From IMG/VR virus record IMGVR_UViG_3300046462_000422, positions 1-25,540 of that record: a DNA stretch of 25,540 nucleotides; one strand, 5' to 3'. Numbering within the stretch: position 1 is the stretch's first letter; each line of letters starts with the position of its first letter. The position numbers and the translations under genes are program-made. Positions 1 through 6,987 of the stretch are shown in pieces. The notes below the pieces were generated by a model. That model saw only the letters and a program-made list of their open reading frames with translations. It was not told the origin of the DNA and did no database searches. Origin of the DNA: a virus.

Positions 1-41
1 ATACTCTGCGTGCGATCCGTTCCCTGGACAAAGCGTTTCAT
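1..41 (-). CDS. IS1182-family transposase, N-terminal 13 codons only (partial)
   Basis: The ATG at 41-39 opens a frame that reads M-K-R-F-V-Q-G-T-D-R-T-Q-S before the window ends. The full transposase at 1500-2930 begins M-K-R-F-I-E-G-R-D-R-S-Q-R, the same N-terminal signature. Both starts lie inside a terminal inverted repeat of the same type. Only the first 41 bases are available, so nothing can be said about its catalytic residues or whether it is intact. Confidence 0.7.
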   Translation of the reverse strand, partial: MKRFVQGTDRTQS

Positions 42-126
42 CGAAGCCTCGGTCAAATATGCAATATCGATTTGACGCTTGTATCGAAAAATAGTTTACT
101 AGTTCGATACGTTTTCACACAGCCTC
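1..126 (-). mobile_element. Right end of a second IS1182-family element, cut by window edge
   Basis: The window begins inside an insertion sequence. Positions 110-126 match the terminal inverted repeat of the complete element at 1343-3032 at 16 of 17 positions (CGTTTTCACACAGCCTC here, one base different there). Positions 41 to 1 on the minus strand encode the start of a transposase very like that of the complete element. The distance from repeat to start codon is similar in both copies. The internal sequence differs between copies, so this is a related but distinct IS rather than a duplicate. The rest of the element lies outside the window, so completeness and target duplication cannot be judged. 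Confidence 0.75.
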
Positions 127-186
127 GACCCTTAGCCGCCGGTCGGAATTTTCTAAAGCGGACACTTACAGCAAGATCAAACGAGG

Positions 187-528
187 TCATATAGCTCTCA
201 AAATAATTTGAATGTGTTCTTGTTTTGGCAAGTCGAACCATAGAAGAACAGCACCTAGTCCTGACCCTACGAGTTCAACTGCTGCTGAATATCCTTTGGG
301 GATACATCCTACCTGGCGTCGAAACACATCTACCCTCTCGAGAGTAAGATCAATATCAGCAACAGTGCCGCTTATCCGGTTACGAAACTCCCCATCTACT
401 ATCTCTGCACTGGTCCAGAACGCAGTATTAAATGTGGTTCCAAGCGGTATATCTGTCGGCGAGTTGTTTGTCACAACCACTCGCCCATCTTTAAGCATGC
501 GACCAAAAATGATTTCGTAGCTCGGCAT
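187..528 (-). CDS. Hypothetical protein, 113 aa
   Basis: I do not recognise this protein with confidence. It is a soluble 113-residue protein without signal peptide or membrane segment. The middle has a stretch starting D-I-P-L-G-T-T-F (about residues 26-33), and the second half alternates V-D-V-F-R-R with I-P-K-G-Y-S-A-A-V-E-L-V-G. That pattern recalls the beta-barrel domain 2 of EF-Tu-like translation factors, but this is only a resemblance. The start is preceded by a weak purine tract (GAGAAAAA). GC content is clearly below that of the phage genes. It lies between two IS1182-family elements with the 177-aa gene at 744-1277. Orphan immunity genes of contact-dependent toxin loci often look like this, but that is a guess. 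Confidence 0.55.
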   Translation of the reverse strand: MPSYEIIFGRMLKDGRVVVTNNSPTDIPLGTTFNTAFWTSAEIVDGEFRNRISGTVADIDLTLERVDVFRRQVGCIPKGYSAAVELVGSGLGAVLLWFDLPKQEHIQIILRAI

Positions 529-743
529 TTTTTCTCACAATAATCGATTCTGCATTTACCAGTTCAACTTTCCATGATTGACCGACTTGTGCTGTTGGCT
601 AGCGTCACCGACTATGTAGGCGTTGGACTGGCGCTTCGTGGTGCAGGAGTAATCGCGTCTGGAAGTCAAAATGTCTAAAACTTCAACTGCCTGCTTATGG
701 CCGAATTGAGCCAGTCACGATAGACTCCATTCGACGGCAGCTG

Positions 744-1277
744 TCATTCAATTAGCTGTCCATTTGCCAAATCTACTGCGAAGGGACGCCAATCACCTGG
801 TGGATTCCATTCTCCCGAAGCGAAAATTGTTCCTTGTTTTATGTCCTTAACTCGGACGCCATCAACAGCTAGATGCTGAGATTGCCAATTCAAAGTCCCG
901 TCTGCTGAGAAACTAAACAGCTCTGTAGCCGACGCTACAATAAGTTCGAAGTCGTCACTCGACAGTCCGAATTCATCTGGCGTATAGAGATAACCGAAAT
1001 AGCCATCGAGTTTTATTTGGTTGAAATTTTTGGTTTGGATTCTTACGACATATAAGTGCTCTCCGTATCCTATAAACATCACGTTGCCAATGCAACGAAT
1101 ATCAGAAAATGGAGATTGCCTCTGTGACATCGGAATATCAATTCGCAACCTATGGTCGTTGTCAATTTCAACTCCGACGCTCGTTGCTATGCAGTGCCCA
1201 ACATCCAACTCTCCAAGCACCATTGCATCGGTATTTCTCCAGTTTTCGTGGCTATCTGTGATAAAGCGTGCGTGCAT
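744..1277 (-). CDS. Hypothetical beta-rich protein, 177 aa (possible immunity-like protein)
   Basis: A 177-residue soluble protein of unknown function. It contains repeated short beta-type segments: F-I-G-Y-G-E-H-L-Y-V-V near residue 68, then L-D-G-Y-F-G-Y-L-Y-T-P-D, then L-F-S-F-S-A-D-G-T-L-N-W-Q-S and A-S-G-E-W-N-P-P-G-D-W-R-P-F. These look like propeller blades or WD/PQQ-like repeats. Proteins of this appearance are common as stand-alone genes near polymorphic-toxin loci, which suggests an immunity role, but no toxin gene is in the window. GC is low compared with the prophage. There is no strong ribosome binding site (AGAAATAAAA precedes the ATG). The 215 bases between it and the 113-aa gene hold no further gene that I can see. 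Confidence 0.6.
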   Translation of the reverse strand: MHARFITDSHENWRNTDAMVLGELDVGHCIATSVGVEIDNDHRLRIDIPMSQRQSPFSDIRCIGNVMFIGYGEHLYVVRIQTKNFNQIKLDGYFGYLYTPDEFGLSSDDFELIVASATELFSFSADGTLNWQSQHLAVDGVRVKDIKQGTIFASGEWNPPGDWRPFAVDLANGQLIE

Positions 1278-1342
1278 TTTTATTTCTATTCAAAAATGTA
1301 CTAACTATATTGAGACCAGTCCGTCAACGGCTGCTCCTGGCC

Positions 1343-1362
1343 GAGGCCGTGTAAAAACGCTG
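1343..1362 (+). repeat. Left terminal inverted repeat of the IS1182-family element
   Basis: It begins GAGGCCGTGTAAAAACG and pairs with the copy at 3013-3032 with one mismatch (C versus T at the sixth base). It lies 137 bases beyond the transposase stop codon. Confidence 0.85.
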
Positions 1363-1499
1363 AATCCATCAAGGGAGCCGAGATCCACGTCATTTTAACG
1401 CGACATTGTTGATAATAGAGAGCCCTGCAAACGCGGCGGCTATTTCCCTTGGCCTAGTAAATAGCCGTCTCCAAACATATCTCCTGACGCTAAAAGCGC

Positions 1500-2930
1500 C
1501 TATGCGCTCATCACCTTCATCAAGGTTCCCACGCCCAGCACGTTGATCATCCGCTTCATGTTGTAAGCCAGGACATGCAAGCTCATCTCGGTGCTCACTC
1601 GGGCCTTGGTTTTGGTGAGGAAGTGCGTAGCACCCATCCATGCCTTGATGGTGCCGAATGGATGCTCAACCGTTTGCCGGCGTATTCGCATCGCCTTCGG
1701 CGTTCGTTCCAACCGCTCCTGCATGGCCTCCAGTACAGACTCATGCTCCCATCGTGTCACGCGCCGTTGAGGACTTGGCGTGCATGCGGATTTGAGTGAG
1801 CACTGCTGGCAATTCGAGCTCCAATAGCGGTGCAAATTCAAGCCTTTCTCTTTGCTCGTGAAACGCCAGATCAATCGCTCTCCGGCGGGACACTGATATT
1901 CATTGGCGCGTGCGTCGTAAATGAAATCCGCTTTGCCAAACCGACCTTCAGCAGAGGCATTGGAGGTCAGGTTCTTCGGGACGATCACGTTGATGCCGGC
2001 TTGTGTGCACGCCAGGATCTCTTCTCCTTTGAAGTAACCACGATCAGCAACTACGGTCAGCGATGCGGTGCCAATCGCTTCTTGCGCTTGCCGGCTCATC
2101 GAGTGCAGTTGATCCCGGTCGCTCCCGATGTTGGTCACCTCGTGCGCCACAATCAGATGATGCTTTGCGTCGACCACCGTTTGTACGTTGTAGCCAACGA
2201 CGCCTGTACCACGCGTCTTCATCGACCGTGCATCAGGATCGGTTTGGGAGACCTGTTGATCCGGCGTCTTCTGGAGTTTTAATTGGATGTCTTCAAGCTC
2301 TCGCATCTGCGCCTTGAGCGCTGCGATATTCTCATGCAGTCGAGCTGTCGTGAGTTGCTTGCGGTCCGGCTCTTGGCGATCCGCCGTGTCGAGGGCTGTC
2401 AGATAGCGATCGATGCTCGCTGCGATCTCTTCCATGCGCCGTTGCAGCTTGGCGCTGGTGAAGTTGCGGTCGCGGTTGTTGACGGCTTTGAATTTGCTGC
2501 CGTCAATAGCGACCAGCGCTTCAGAGAACAGGCCAAGTCGCTGACACAGCACGACGAACTGCTTGCATACATTGGAGATGGCACGGCCATTGTCTTTGCG
2601 GAAGTTGGCGATAGTCTTGAAGTCCGGCGTCAAATGCCCTGTCAGCCACATCAGTTCAACGTTACGCTGCGCCTCTCGTTCCAGGCGACGGCTTGATTGG
2701 AGCCGATTGAGATAGCCGTAGATGTAAATCTTGAGAAGAACCGATGGGTGATAGGCCGGACGTCCTGTTTGTGCAGGCATTGTTCCTTCGAAACCCATTT
2801 GCACCAGGTCCAGTTCATCGACGAAAACATCGACTACCCGCACTGGGTTGCTATCGGCAACGTAGTCGTCCAGTTGCTCGGGAAGCAAAATGCGTTGACT
2901 GCGATCCCGCCCTTCAATGAAGCGTTTCAT
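1500..2930 (-). CDS. IS1182-family DDE transposase, 476 aa
   Basis: This is the transposase that moves the surrounding IS by cut-and-paste DDE chemistry. The N-terminal DUF772-type region (about residues 15-115) has the characteristic G-R-P-A-Y-H-P stretch and T-P-D-F-K-T-I-A-N-F-R. The DDE (transposase 11-like) domain supplies probable catalytic residues D143 (A-I-D-G-S-K-F), D296 (V-A-D-R-G-Y-F) and E422 (Q-T-V-E-H-P-F-G-T-I-K). Four cysteines (C347, C374, C377, C383) form a likely zinc-binding knuckle typical of the family. Residues 160-220 look like coiled coil. The length is full and no frameshift is visible, so it may be active. Open frames inside it on either strand are shadows. Confidence 0.92.
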   Translation of the reverse strand: MKRFIEGRDRSQRILLPEQLDDYVADSNPVRVVDVFVDELDLVQMGFEGTMPAQTGRPAYHPSVLLKIYIYGYLNRLQSSRRLEREAQRNVELMWLTGHLTPDFKTIANFRKDNGRAISNVCKQFVVLCQRLGLFSEALVAIDGSKFKAVNNRDRNFTSAKLQRRMEEIAASIDRYLTALDTADRQEPDRKQLTTARLHENIAALKAQMRELEDIQLKLQKTPDQQVSQTDPDARSMKTRGTGVVGYNVQTVVDAKHHLIVAHEVTNIGSDRDQLHSMSRQAQEAIGTASLTVVADRGYFKGEEILACTQAGINVIVPKNLTSNASAEGRFGKADFIYDARANEYQCPAGERLIWRFTSKEKGLNLHRYWSSNCQQCSLKSACTPSPQRRVTRWEHESVLEAMQERLERTPKAMRIRRQTVEHPFGTIKAWMGATHFLTKTKARVSTEMSLHVLAYNMKRMINVLGVGTLMKVMSA

Positions 2931-3012
2931 AGGTGTACCTCGAACAGAGTCATCTGTTCGTGTGACATGGATCGCCGCAAATCGTTTACTTCCGATTAGA
3001 ATTAGCGCTCAA

Positions 3013-3032
3013 CAGCGTTTTTACACAGCCTC
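3013..3032 (-). repeat. Right terminal inverted repeat of the IS1182-family element
   Basis: This is the inverted partner of 1343-1362 with one mismatch. It lies about 80 bases upstream of the transposase ATG and also resembles the repeat at 110-126 of the element cut by the left window edge. Confidence 0.85.
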
Positions 3033-3074
3033 GGCCGACTGCTGCCATTCCCATTCATAGCAGGAGTATGGGAG

Positions 3075-3854
3075 TTACGTATCCGTGGAAATATCGTCCC
3101 ACTCTTGATCCATGTAGCCCATGAGCCAGTTCAAGGCGTAGTGACGTTCAAGTATCACTCCTGCCTCCAGTTTTGCGGGCGCTGAATTCCCCTTAATCCG
3201 TGCATCCACAACAGCCCAGTGATAGCGGTAGATCAGATCCGCCTGATCCAGAATATCTCGAAGAGAACGTAGCTTAGCGCCTGCTTCGAAACCGTCGGGT
3301 CCACGATCACGCATCGTTTTAACTGCAAACTGCACGTCGCAGATCTTCGTGGGCTTGTCGAGAGCGTTCACGTAGCCCAAGGCCCAAAGCAGAACCCATG
3401 CGGCCTCGTACTTCCAGGAGAACTGCACGCGATCATTTTGAGATGGGGACTTGGCGGCAATGAAGGCTCGCTCCTTTGGAGTCAGCGAATCGCGCAGCTT
3501 GAAGTCTTGGGCAATCCGTTCGACCACAGGCTGCTCCAACCCCTCGCCCTTGACCGCGGCAAGAAGGACACAGAGAGCCCGTTGAGAAATTTCGGCTTTC
3601 GAGCGCCGTTTAGCCTCATCTTCAGTTTCAATAACCGGAAGGTATTGGTTAATTGGGACGCCATCTGCCCTCAGTACAGCTTCGGAGCGCGCGCGTCGTT
3701 GTACAGCTTCTTGAGAATTTTTTTGGTCCATGGACTTAATCTTTTTCCTTCGATCTTCGACCGACGGGGCACAAATTGCCAAAGGTAGCACTCCAAACAG
3801 CGCCGCACCAATGACTATCCTTCGCTTTAAACCCGCGTGAGAACTATCAAGCAT
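3075..3854 (-). CDS. DUF4272-like protein with N-terminal hydrophobic segment, 259 aa
   Basis: The N-terminus has two arginines followed by a hydrophobic run (I-V-I-G-A-A-L-F-G-V-L-P-L-A-I-C-A, about residues 13-29), which looks like a signal peptide or membrane anchor. A charged linker (residues 30-60) follows. The rest resembles DUF4272, a family of unknown function. The best mark is E-A-A-W-V-L-L-W-A-L-G-Y-V followed shortly by P-T-K-I-C-D-V, then R-D-I-L-D-Q-A-D-L-I-Y-R-Y-H-W-A. GGAGGG lies about 10 bases upstream of the ATG. It is not a phage structural protein and probably belongs to the host or to a cargo region. The neighbouring IS ends 43 bases past its stop. Confidence 0.7.
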   Translation of the reverse strand: MLDSSHAGLKRRIVIGAALFGVLPLAICAPSVEDRRKKIKSMDQKNSQEAVQRRARSEAVLRADGVPINQYLPVIETEDEAKRRSKAEISQRALCVLLAAVKGEGLEQPVVERIAQDFKLRDSLTPKERAFIAAKSPSQNDRVQFSWKYEAAWVLLWALGYVNALDKPTKICDVQFAVKTMRDRGPDGFEAGAKLRSLRDILDQADLIYRYHWAVVDARIKGNSAPAKLEAGVILERHYALNWLMGYMDQEWDDISTDT

Positions 3855-3965
3855 CCTGCAAATCCCTCCATTTTATTGTTGGTCACCAGCTATACATGTC
3901 CACTTCTGGCCGTTTTTAGCCAGTAGCGACAGGCCATGATAGTCCCGCCGTTTGGGACTAGCTGT

Positions 3966-4275
3966 CTATTTTTCTGGTGTTACTAGTCGCAATATGGATT
4001 CTCCACTTTCATCAAAAACTATTGCTCCTGGTATCGCCAACAGAAAGTCCACAGCCCAAACCATATGATTCGTGTAACGTAACAGTCATGTTGATCGGCG
4101 AAAATTTTTTGCATCCTGTTGCCTCCACCGGTTGAATCCATAGCCGATAGTGAGCAGTTAAACCAGACATCAATTTTTCTTATCAATTTAACCAGTTCGT
4201 TCTTGTCGAATCTGCAGCAACTCTGAGCATGGGGCTAGGTTCCGAAAGATACGCACAAGCATTTCATTTTCTTCT
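3966..4275 (-). pseudogene. Decayed gene remnant in three reading frames
   Basis: This otherwise empty 565-base interval (3855-4419) holds protein-like sequence spread over three frames of the minus strand. It opens with E-N-E-M-L-V-R-I-F-R-N-L-A-P-C (from about 4275). It continues in another frame with N-E-L-V-K-L-I-R-K-I-D-V-W-F-N and M-Q-K-I-F-A-D-Q-H-D-C-Y. It ends in the third frame with M-V-W-A-V-D-F-L-L-A-I-P-G-A-I-V-F and I-L-R-L-V-T-P-E-K before a TAG at 3968-3966. Read across two frameshifts these pieces make one plausible globular protein, so I call it a broken gene. I do not recognise the family. Sequencing indels would give the same picture. Confidence 0.4.
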
Positions 4276-4419
4276 GTGACCGAACGTTTCCTTGTTGATA
4301 TTATGCAACACCTAATGAGATTTGAATTGAGTGAATTTGGCTACTCCCTTCAAAAATCATTCATAGTGGATTACTCCTTCCGACGCGAAATCCGGAGGAA
4401 ATACCAACCAGGGAAAATA

Positions 4420-4704
4420 ATGAAAAGACTACTCGTCGCAGCACTCGCCCTATTGCTTGCTATTCCTGCCTTCGCTCGAAGCAACAACCACACTAGTAGC
4501 CGTAACACAGACAACTCGCTTTCATCGGTTGGCCCCACCGACACAGGACCCCGCTCGAAAATCACTCACGTCAAGGGATACACAAAGCGCGATGGCACGC
4601 GAGTGAAGAGCCATGATCGAACAAGCAAAGACGATACAAAGGCCGACAACTGGTCGGCTAAAGGAAATATCAATCCTGAGACAGGAAAGATTGGGACGAA
4701 ATAG
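4420..4704 (+). CDS. Small secreted protein, 94 aa, plus strand
   Basis: This is the only credible plus-strand gene. An upstream in-frame ATG at 4276 exists, but the start at 4420 is preferred because a signal peptide follows it directly (M-K-R-L-L-V-A-A-L-A-L-L-L-A-I-P-A-F-A, cleavage after A-F-A) and GGGAAAATA precedes it. The mature part of about 75 residues is hydrophilic. Its C-terminal half has a recognisable pattern: V-K-G-Y-T-K-R-D-G-T, then D-N-W-S-A-K-G-N-I-N, P-E-T-G-K-I-G-T-K. Small exported proteins with this tail are common in proteobacteria and some prophages, and their function is unknown. Convergent orientation next to the lysis genes suggests either a lysogeny-expressed cargo gene or the first host gene beyond the junction. 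The 130 bases to the Rz1 stop hold nothing I can identify. Confidence 0.7.
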   Translation: MKRLLVAALALLLAIPAFARSNNHTSSRNTDNSLSSVGPTDTGPRSKITHVKGYTKRDGTRVKSHDRTSKDDTKADNWSAKGNINPETGKIGTK

Positions 4705-4834
4705 GAAACAGTTTATTTGCGATATGCCAGTGACGAACCAAGTCGGCTATTTTTATCGATTCTTCCAAATAGGCAAAAGTAACTTATAGTCAGTTGCTGT
4801 AGATGGTCCAATTTTGGTGCGGAAAAATCGCTGT

Positions 4835-5092
4835 CTATTTTGGCCAAGCCTGTACTGTCTCTCGGTGCTTGGCCGCACAATCCCCATAGTTCCGCAGCAC
4901 CACATCAATCAGCCAGCTCAGCCATGCGTCGTAATCTGGTTCGTCGGGATATGGAAGCTGCGCGCATGGCTCTGCAAGTCGCGCATCAAGGGGCGGTGGT
5001 GGCATTGACTGTATCAATGGCGCGCCGGAGGAGCAGGCCCCGAGCGTCGTCAGGACGGCAATCACGGCCCAATGGCGCACTGTCTTTAACAT
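4835..5092 (-). CDS. Rz1-like outer-membrane spanin lipoprotein, 85 aa
   Basis: The o-spanin forms a periplasm-spanning complex with Rz that fuses the inner and outer membranes in the last step of lysis. Residues 1-19 form a lipoprotein signal ending in the lipobox L-G-A-C, so C20 would be lipidated. The mature part has a proline run (M-P-P-P-P-L) and a conserved-looking tail with two further cysteines. The gene starts inside Rz in another frame, overlaps it by 107 bases and runs on past the Rz stop. This partly embedded arrangement is classic for spanin pairs. Assignment rests on lipobox, size, proline content and position. Confidence 0.85.
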   Translation of the reverse strand: MLKTVRHWAVIAVLTTLGACSSGAPLIQSMPPPPLDARLAEPCAQLPYPDEPDYDAWLSWLIDVVLRNYGDCAAKHRETVQAWPK

Positions 5093-5357
5093 GCTTCAAA
5101 TCCTTCAAAATAGTGTTGAACTGATCGGCCTGGTATTTTTGGGCCGCGAGGTAATTGGCTGATGCCAGCTGCAGCGCATCGATGTAACGCGCCAGATCAG
5201 CGCGTGCGTCGGTGGCCAGCGCGGCCTTGACGGTGGCAGCATCTGTTTCCAATCGGGAAACCGCCAGCCCCTGGCGCCAGCCATTCACTGTCCAGCCGGA
5301 AGCGAACGACCCCACCACCAATACACCAGCCAGCGCCCATGTCAGCCAGGGCTTCAT
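4986..5357 (-). CDS. Rz-like inner-membrane spanin, 123 aa
   Basis: The i-spanin is anchored in the inner membrane by residues about 5-25 (W-L-T-W-A-L-A-G-V-L-V-V-G-S-F). A helical periplasmic domain follows (residues 35-95, rich in A, L, D, K, Q), as expected for the coiled-coil bridge to Rz1. The frame is open upstream to 5453, but the ATG at 5357 is chosen because the membrane anchor begins there and its ATGA overlaps the stop of the preceding gene. Spanins diverge strongly in sequence, so topology and the overlapping lipoprotein are the main evidence. Confidence 0.85.
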   Translation of the reverse strand: MKPWLTWALAGVLVVGSFASGWTVNGWRQGLAVSRLETDAATVKAALATDARADLARYIDALQLASANYLAAQKYQADQFNTILKDLKHVKDSAPLGRDCRPDDARGLLLRRAIDTVNATTAP

Positions 5358-5632
5358 TGGCTGGCCCTGCCGGCTGGCGGGCGTACTTCGCGCAGCCACC
5401 AGCCCCTGATCAGCACCAACCCGGCGCCGGCATTGAACAGCACCTCCGACCACTGCGGTTTCGCGTAGCCGTAAAATGGGCCGACTGCCACAGCCAAAGC
5501 ACTCACAGCCAAGAGGATGTAACCTAGGCGGTATACATGATCAGTCTGTCGCGTCATGGCATTGATGCTGCAAGTCGCATGCACCACGACGACCCAAGCG
5601 ACTAGGATATTGACGATCAATAAGAAACTCAT
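5354..5632 (-). CDS. Small membrane protein of the lysis cassette, 92 aa (putative second holin or antiholin)
   Basis: Three hydrophobic segments are visible: residues 2-20 (F-L-L-I-V-N-I-L-V-A-W-V-V-V), 37-53, and 64-76. The C-terminus is basic (R-G-W-W-L-R-E-V-R-P). ATGA overlaps the stop of the upstream holin candidate, and a perfect AGGAGG lies 7 bases ahead of the ATG. Position between a holin candidate and the spanins, size and topology fit a holin or antiholin. No family-specific motif is visible, so which of the two small membrane proteins forms the lethal hole cannot be decided from sequence. Confidence 0.7.
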   Translation of the reverse strand: MSFLLIVNILVAWVVVVHATCSINAMTRQTDHVYRLGYILLAVSALAVAVGPFYGYAKPQWSEVLFNAGAGLVLIRGWWLREVRPPAGRASQ

Positions 5633-6000
5633 TTCTGACCTCCTAAGCGACTTTTCAGAATGTTGAGTCCCAGCGGGACCACGGTCTGCGTGCTGATGCC
5701 GATCAGCACTGCACAGAACATCCGCAGTGGCTCCTCCCCTGCCCTGGCGATCGACGGAAAATGCTCCGCCGCCAGCAGCGCAATAATCGGTGTAGAAAAT
5801 GCTGCCAATACCGCGCTGGTTATTACCGACGCTGCCATGCGCAGGCGTGACGACTGCGACGCGAACGACAGCGCCACCAGGCCGCCGAACATGCCGGCCA
5901 ATAAATAGTCATACTGCAGCCCCAAGAACGAGCCTGTGATCGTGATGACACCAGCGGATAACGCAATCCCTGATGCCGCGCTTGATGCCGGTTCAGCCAT
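5629..6000 (-). CDS. Putative holin, 123 aa
   Basis: A hydrophobic protein with three or four predicted membrane segments (residues about 10-27, 31-47, 57-76 and 94-112) and a basic C-terminus (L-K-S-R-L-G-G-Q-K). It sits directly after the endolysin, which has no signal peptide and so needs a holin for release. A GTG two codons upstream (6006) is possible, but the ATG at 6000 has GGGAG five bases ahead and is preferred. Its stop overlaps the next start as ATGA. Assignment rests on topology and context. Confidence 0.75.
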   Translation of the reverse strand: MAEPASSAASGIALSAGVITITGSFLGLQYDYLLAGMFGGLVALSFASQSSRLRMAASVITSAVLAAFSTPIIALLAAEHFPSIARAGEEPLRMFCAVLIGISTQTVVPLGLNILKSRLGGQK

Positions 6001-6036
6001 GTTCACTCCCTTCGTATAGTTAATGTTGTATTGCCC

Positions 6037-6492
6037 TTAGGCCGGCAGGCCCAATGCATAGGTCGTCGGTTTCCCCGTGGAGAAACGCGCAGTCAGGACC
6101 TGCATGCGCGGCTTCACGCCTTCCGCGGCCAGTCCGATGTGTACCCAGGCCCCTTCCCAGATAAGTTGATCAAACACGATATTGCTGGCGACGATCTTGC
6201 GGCAGATCGCCAAGGGCGACCCGAAGTCGGGGCAGACGAAATCGGCGGCCAGGCCGAACGAATGCGCGCTGGTGATGGCACCGCCGATCTTCTTGTTTAA
6301 GACATCGCAGCGATAACCTGAATTGATGCGGATCGCCTTCGTGCCTAGGACGGTGCGCACCAGCTCCAGCGTCTGGCAGGTGCGTATCAGGCTTTTCTGA
6401 ATTGCCTGGCTGGCTGAATTGTCGATACCGAAACGCACCGCGTTATCGCTGGCGGTCATCTCCGCCAGGGTGAAGTGATCAGTCAGTTGCAT
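6037..6492 (-). CDS. Endolysin: M15-type D-Ala-D-Ala carboxypeptidase-like peptidase, 151 aa
   Basis: A zinc peptidase that probably cleaves peptide cross-links of peptidoglycan at lysis. The Peptidase_M15_3 signature is clear: I-N-S-G-Y-R-C-D-V-L-N followed by S-A-H-S-F-G-L-A-A-D-F, giving zinc ligands H77 and D84, and a third ligand H118 in W-V-H-I-G-L. E113 is a candidate catalytic base. There is no signal peptide and no separate cell-wall-binding domain; a compact single domain of about 150 residues is typical for the family in phages. It is the first gene of the lysis cassette and is separated from the fibre-assembly gene by a terminator at 6505-6530. Confidence 0.92.
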   Translation of the reverse strand: MQLTDHFTLAEMTASDNAVRFGIDNSASQAIQKSLIRTCQTLELVRTVLGTKAIRINSGYRCDVLNKKIGGAITSAHSFGLAADFVCPDFGSPLAICRKIVASNIVFDQLIWEGAWVHIGLAAEGVKPRMQVLTARFSTGKPTTYALGLPA

Positions 6493-6504
6493 TTTCTTCT
6501 TTCA

Positions 6505-6530
6505 TAAAAAAACCACCCGAAGGTGGTTAC
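6505..6530 (-). terminator. Intrinsic terminator between tail and lysis genes
   Basis: A perfect 7-bp stem (AACCACC, loop TTCG on the minus strand, GGTGGTT) is followed on the minus strand by an uninterrupted run of T from the A-tract at 6505-6510. It lies past the fibre-assembly stop and about 12 bases before the endolysin start. Confidence 0.85.
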
Positions 6531-6557
6531 AATTTTGTTGTGATGCTAATTCGGCCT

Positions 6558-6986
6558 TCAGTTTGCCGGCGGCACTGGCCAAGCAATCGCACACGGATAC
6601 TGCGGTTGGTTCTGGACACGGTTAACATCGACTCTGTATTGCTTCCATTTCGTCAGCAGTCCTATTTCATCTTGTGTTGCCACGTCTAGATCGACCGCAT
6701 CCTGCAGCGGAGCAATGGCATCGGTGGCATTAGCCAAAAGCGCATCTCGCTTGGCTTTTGCCGCATCGATCAGCTGCGCATCGGTAGGAGGTGGCGCTGG
6801 CGCAGTAATCCATTCCCCTGCCACGCGTGATATCGTGCCGCCGGTCGACAGGCAGTCGCGAATAAGAATCTCATCCGCGTCGGATAACTCGACCGCATCC
6901 GCAGGCCAACTTCCAACAGCGTCGTAATCAGCACGCATTTCGACAGGATAGAAGCCGCAGGTTTTTACTGAGTAATGTTTTGTCAT
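6558..6986 (-). CDS. Tail fibre assembly protein, 142 aa
   Basis: A chaperone of the Caudo_TAP (lambda Tfa/Mu U-like) family that helps fold or attach the fibre encoded just upstream. The C-terminal half shows the family features: A-K-R-D-A-L-L-A-N-A (residues about 79-88), L-L-T-K-W-K-Q-Y-R-V-D-V-N-R-V, and a terminal W-P-V-P-P. A TTG at 6998 is in frame, but the ATG at 6986 follows GGAAAATAAA and lies just after the fibre stop, so it is preferred. Confidence 0.88.
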   Translation of the reverse strand: MTKHYSVKTCGFYPVEMRADYDAVGSWPADAVELSDADEILIRDCLSTGGTISRVAGEWITAPAPPPTDAQLIDAAKAKRDALLANATDAIAPLQDAVDLDVATQDEIGLLTKWKQYRVDVNRVQNQPQYPCAIAWPVPPAN

Positions 6987-6987
6987 T

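Larger units (their letters stand above)
1343..3032 (-). mobile_element. Complete IS1182-family insertion sequence
   Basis: A single transposase gene is bounded by terminal inverted repeats at 1343-1362 and 3013-3032. The two repeats agree at 19 of 20 positions and share the core GTGTAAAAACGCTG reading inward. Each repeat is flanked outside by GGCC (1339-1342 and 3033-3036), which could be a four-base target duplication or part of a longer repeat. Element length is about 1.69 kb, normal for the family. The flanking sequences join sensibly if the element and one GGCC are removed. Confidence 0.85.

Noticed and set aside
1390-1641. Minus-strand frame of 83 aa at the end of the IS
   Set aside because: It overlaps the transposase C-terminus in another frame and shows no protein family features.
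3855-4834. Prophage attachment site or tRNA target
   Set aside because: The junction should lie in or left of this area, but I found no tRNA, no integrase and no repeat that I could pair with a second copy inside the window.
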